Below, piece after piece: positions 61,041 through 64,000 of a stretch of DNA of 64,000 bases. The translations under genes and the position numbers were made by a program. The stretch's first letter is position 1. The number at the start of each line of letters is the position of its first letter. This DNA comes from Isoperla grammatica (taxonomy: Eukaryota > Arthropoda > Insecta > Plecoptera > Perlodidae): the NCBI GenBank assembly GCA_945910005.1, contig OX246746.1:13683726-13747725 (forward strand). The letters are read 5' to 3'. Below the pieces are notes generated by a model. The model was not told the origin of the DNA, ran no database searches, and was given only the letters and a program-made list of their open reading frames with translations.

Positions 61041-62290
61041 ACAATTTATTGTCTGCTGTTGTCCAACCTATATCAGGTGACCACAAGGATCCAGCGTACT
61101 AAAGAAAAAAAACAACATATTAAATAAAAATAACACACAATCTCGCTCGTGTGTCACCTGACCTGACATTTTTAGGATAAACCCCTCTAGGTTACCAGTA
61201 TGGACTTAGTAGTAAAGTTTTTAACTCAGACAATACCCATGTTTTATCGCACGTAAATTCTTGTCGAAGTCAACATTTCTTGCACAATGTTTTGCACACT
61301 GAATGAACCTCTAAAACTGTCAGATGCTCTCCCATTCAGGAACCTCATAAAAACATGTAAAAATGCTGATTCAAGTACTCCGATGTAGGTGTTCTTTGTT
61401 AGGCGCGGCTGCTGTGGGAGAAGGGCTCTCGTTTCGTAGCAACATGAGGCCCATGAGATATCTGAGGCGGGAGCAATTACGGAACACCGCAGCTAATCGA
61501 TACCTTAATTACTTCACGTCACCTCAAGTCATATGTGTTTTTATGACTTTTTATATTAGTCGGGAATAAATGTGTACATATAATAACTAGACATAAAAAG
61601 AACACGTTAATTTGTTGTGGTAGAAGTTTAAAGGCAACTTTAAAATCTTGGAGTATTGGATTGGGTACACATCAATGCTGTCAAGTTACTTGAAGTTGCC
61701 CCAATTCTATTGAATCTACACAAGTATTTTTCATAAACCAAAAGTACACTGCAGGTTTAACTGACATTTCCTGTAAAATATTAGAATAAGGCATAATTTT
61801 TTAATTGGTAAAGTATTATTTCGTGCATGCAGGTTTGTTTTACCATTTCTGAATGACATTATCGTACTAAGTTTATTAGTTTCTTAGGACATGACAGTTT
61901 GCGGTTTATATCCAGAGAATCTTTATTATGCTTTGAGTGTTTAAGTATATAAGCGAATTGAAAACTTTATGAATTCATACAATGAAAAATTGACATTCCG
62001 GAGAAACTATCAATCTTGATCGAATTACCACGTATTGACGAGGAACAGTTGGTGTACTGAGAGAAATGTTACTATACATATTGAAGCGATCATCTCTCCA
62101 GCAAGGAACGAAGTCCAAGGAGACCATTTGCCTAAGACATTACTCACTACCAAAGTTCACCAAATACAAACAATATACTTACCAACTCCCTAAGGATCCG
62201 AATACTCTAAACTAAACATATAATGTTTCTGTAACAGTTTACGGTGATGCCAGAGCTTCATGTACAATCTTCCGTGTTTTTATTTGTATT
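61041..62290. other. No recognisable feature
   Basis: AT-rich DNA; a 68-codon frame at 61363-61569 has no recognised family. Confidence 0.45.
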
Positions 62291-62294
62291 CTAA

Positions 62295-62448
62295 GGGTCA
62301 AATGCATAGTCATTCCTCAACTCAGCCTTTCCTCAGACTCGCCCAACCACCAATCACAGAGCAGCATTGCGATGTGGACTGCTCTGTGATTGATGTTTGG
62401 GCGAGTCTGAGGAAAGGCTGAGTTGAGGAGCAACTATCTATTTGACCC
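62295..62448. mobile_element. PIF/Harbinger-like MITE with TAA duplication, well preserved
   Basis: GGGTCAAATGCATAGTCATT and the complement of its partner (GGGTCAAATAGATAGTTGCT) open arms of about 70 bp that share CTCAACTCAGCCTTTCCTCA and GACTCGCCCAA. TAA flanks both sides (62292-62294, 62449-62451). Arm identity is over 90 percent. Confidence 0.85.
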
Positions 62449-62451
62449 TAA

Positions 62452-64000
62452 AAGTGTTTAGTTTTTTTAGTATGTACATTATCTATCACTATAACAGTAG
62501 TGCCTTTCAGACAACTCCCAACGGACATTCTTCCGACAATGTTTAATGAACGAAGGTGAGATCTTGTTCCTATATCAGATAGCGCATAAAACCATCTTGA
62601 ACTTCCTAAGTAAATTACTCATTTCCTTCCCAATCGAGGGAAAGCGCGTCACAGGTGTACTGAAAAAAACTTTGTGCCATGGTTTTTTCAAGCATCAGCT
62701 GAATTCTCGTGTTGCCGAATCTTCAATATCAATTCCTAACAACTAAGGAAGTTTTATTTTGAAATGAAATATTGGAAAACTTGATAAAAATGAATATTCA
62801 CCTCGATATTGTCTTGACATTTTAAAACTTTTTTAATCTTAAAGTGAATTCGACCATAGAATGATTTGCAAAAAAACGAAGATGGTAGGTTTATACGTTT
62901 CTAAATTATTAAAATGAGCGAGGACATCACTTGTGACGATAGTGAAGTTTCATATGATCATTATTATTTTTTTTCTTATTTATATATTAATTTTCTTTTT
63001 ACAAAACGTTTCGCCGTTATACAAAGCCTTTATACATTATGTAGTCAGTAAAAAAACCATTACCAGGGAAGCTACGTATGGCAAGATAGAGTTGCTTGCT
63101 AAATTTAGGTGCAAAAACATCGGTTCAGCAAACAAATAATAACTCTAAGCCCTTAATTTAAAAAGTATGAAACTGACAGGTTGACTTAATAACATATTCT
63201 GCCAGGTAGTGTGGAAAAATGAGCACCTAAACGCGGCCGGTTTTATCTAAACTCTCGAATCAAGTTTGATTTCTTTAACGTCCCGGTACGAGCAAATGTA
63301 CGAGCAAATGGCATTTTTTTTTTTTACATTTTTTCTGTTCACTGATAACCATATTTAACAGATACAAACATAAAAATCAGATATTTAGTTCACGTCACAG
63401 TTGTCTGGAATAGCCTGAAAAACCCAGTACGAATGTCTGACAAGTCAGAATGGGACAGTAGTCGTCGTACGTCGTAACTACCACGAGGAGCCATCATTAG
63501 AGATCGATGCCTCACTTAGCTGGAGGCACGTGCGTGCCACATGCTAATGTTAATGATACGCCTTATCTTAAATGGTTCTATTCAGGAACACGATCAAATC
63601 AGAGATATAGATCGCAGCACGGCCACTTCAGTTCATGAGCGCCACAATAAGCGCGTGCAACAGTTTCGAGCAGTCTCGGGGCATGTTGTATAACCGGGAC
63701 CTAAGGAACGACGCGCGGCATAAATAAAGCCTAGACCGGAAGAACGTTGGATATAGCCTAAATTTTTCCTTTATTTCCTGGATAGGAAGTTTAAGTATTA
63801 AAACAACACCAACAAGTTAATGCCATGTATTTAAACATTTTGTTGGTGTATCATTACAATTTATTGCAAAACAAATTAGATATTACTAATTTTAAATTAA
63901 AATTTTTAACCTAATGGTTTTGTTCACATAATGGCTTGGTAGACTGATGAAGATGCATTCTATTATTCTTTACAGTTTTTCATATTTACTTTTAGTATTT
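62452..64000. other. No recognisable feature
   Basis: AT-rich DNA. A 13-base tandem duplication (GTACGAGCAAATG) is at 63287-63312 and a T run at 63316-63325. Frames of 66-68 codons have no recognised family. Confidence 0.45.

Overview
This window looks like gene-poor nuclear DNA from an animal, most likely an insect. The composition is AT-rich. There are long pure microsatellites: (ACAT)n, (GATT)n, (AAT)n and (GA)n. The RNA-derived retroposons have internal Pol III promoters, and many small palindromic DNA-transposon relics (MITEs) are present. A cockroach, termite, stick-insect or similar large-genome insect would fit, but that is inference from repeat style and nothing here identifies a species. 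I found no convincing host gene, no intact rRNA or tRNA gene and no CRISPR array. The longest open frames are translations of microsatellites or tandem repeats.

Layout. 1-5 kb: a tRNA-derived SINE, a 153-bp foldback, a LINE 3' tail running into an (ACAT)n block. 5-8 kb: a dispersed repeat, a complete SINE, a LINE C-terminal relic on the minus strand with a foldback in its 3' UTR, and a 5'-truncated retroposon bounded by identical 18-bp direct repeats. 9.5-11.7 kb: a second LINE relic, five 82-bp tandem repeats, a 546-bp double foldback and a TA-flanked MITE. 13-24 kb: microsatellites, a 100-bp tandem repeat, a foldback, a second copy of the TA-flanked MITE, a hAT-like MITE and two large (AAT)n blocks. 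24-40 kb: mostly featureless DNA with two copies of a roughly 350-bp palindromic MITE, several short tandem duplications, SINE fragments and a pogo-like MITE. 40-50 kb: a degenerate tandem array, several foldbacks, a LINE relic, a 72-bp element made largely of a perfect palindrome, more MITE and SINE copies, and a nested MITE pair. 50.07-51.46 kb: a satellite-like array of about 26 units of 51-57 bp. 51.5-64 kb: more tandem repeats, two further copies of the 350-bp MITE, a 5S-rRNA-derived SINE, a third largely complete SINE and two PIF/Harbinger-like MITEs with TAA duplications.

How the parts relate. The retroposons fall into three groups: tRNA-headed SINEs (at least two families), a 5S-headed SINE, and LINE 3' ends with polyadenylation signals and simple-repeat tails. 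Several truncated copies keep target-site duplications and end in ATT/AAT tracts, which suggests that LINE-type insertion seeded some of the (AAT)n microsatellites. The DNA elements are non-autonomous; no transposase coding sequence was recognised. The most unusual observation is that three unrelated foldback elements (460-612, 10853-11398, 19361-19578) each carry a similar small motif, CTGNNGA-N-hairpin-GAAA or a close variant. It resembles the core of the hammerhead ribozymes known from Penelope-like retroelements.
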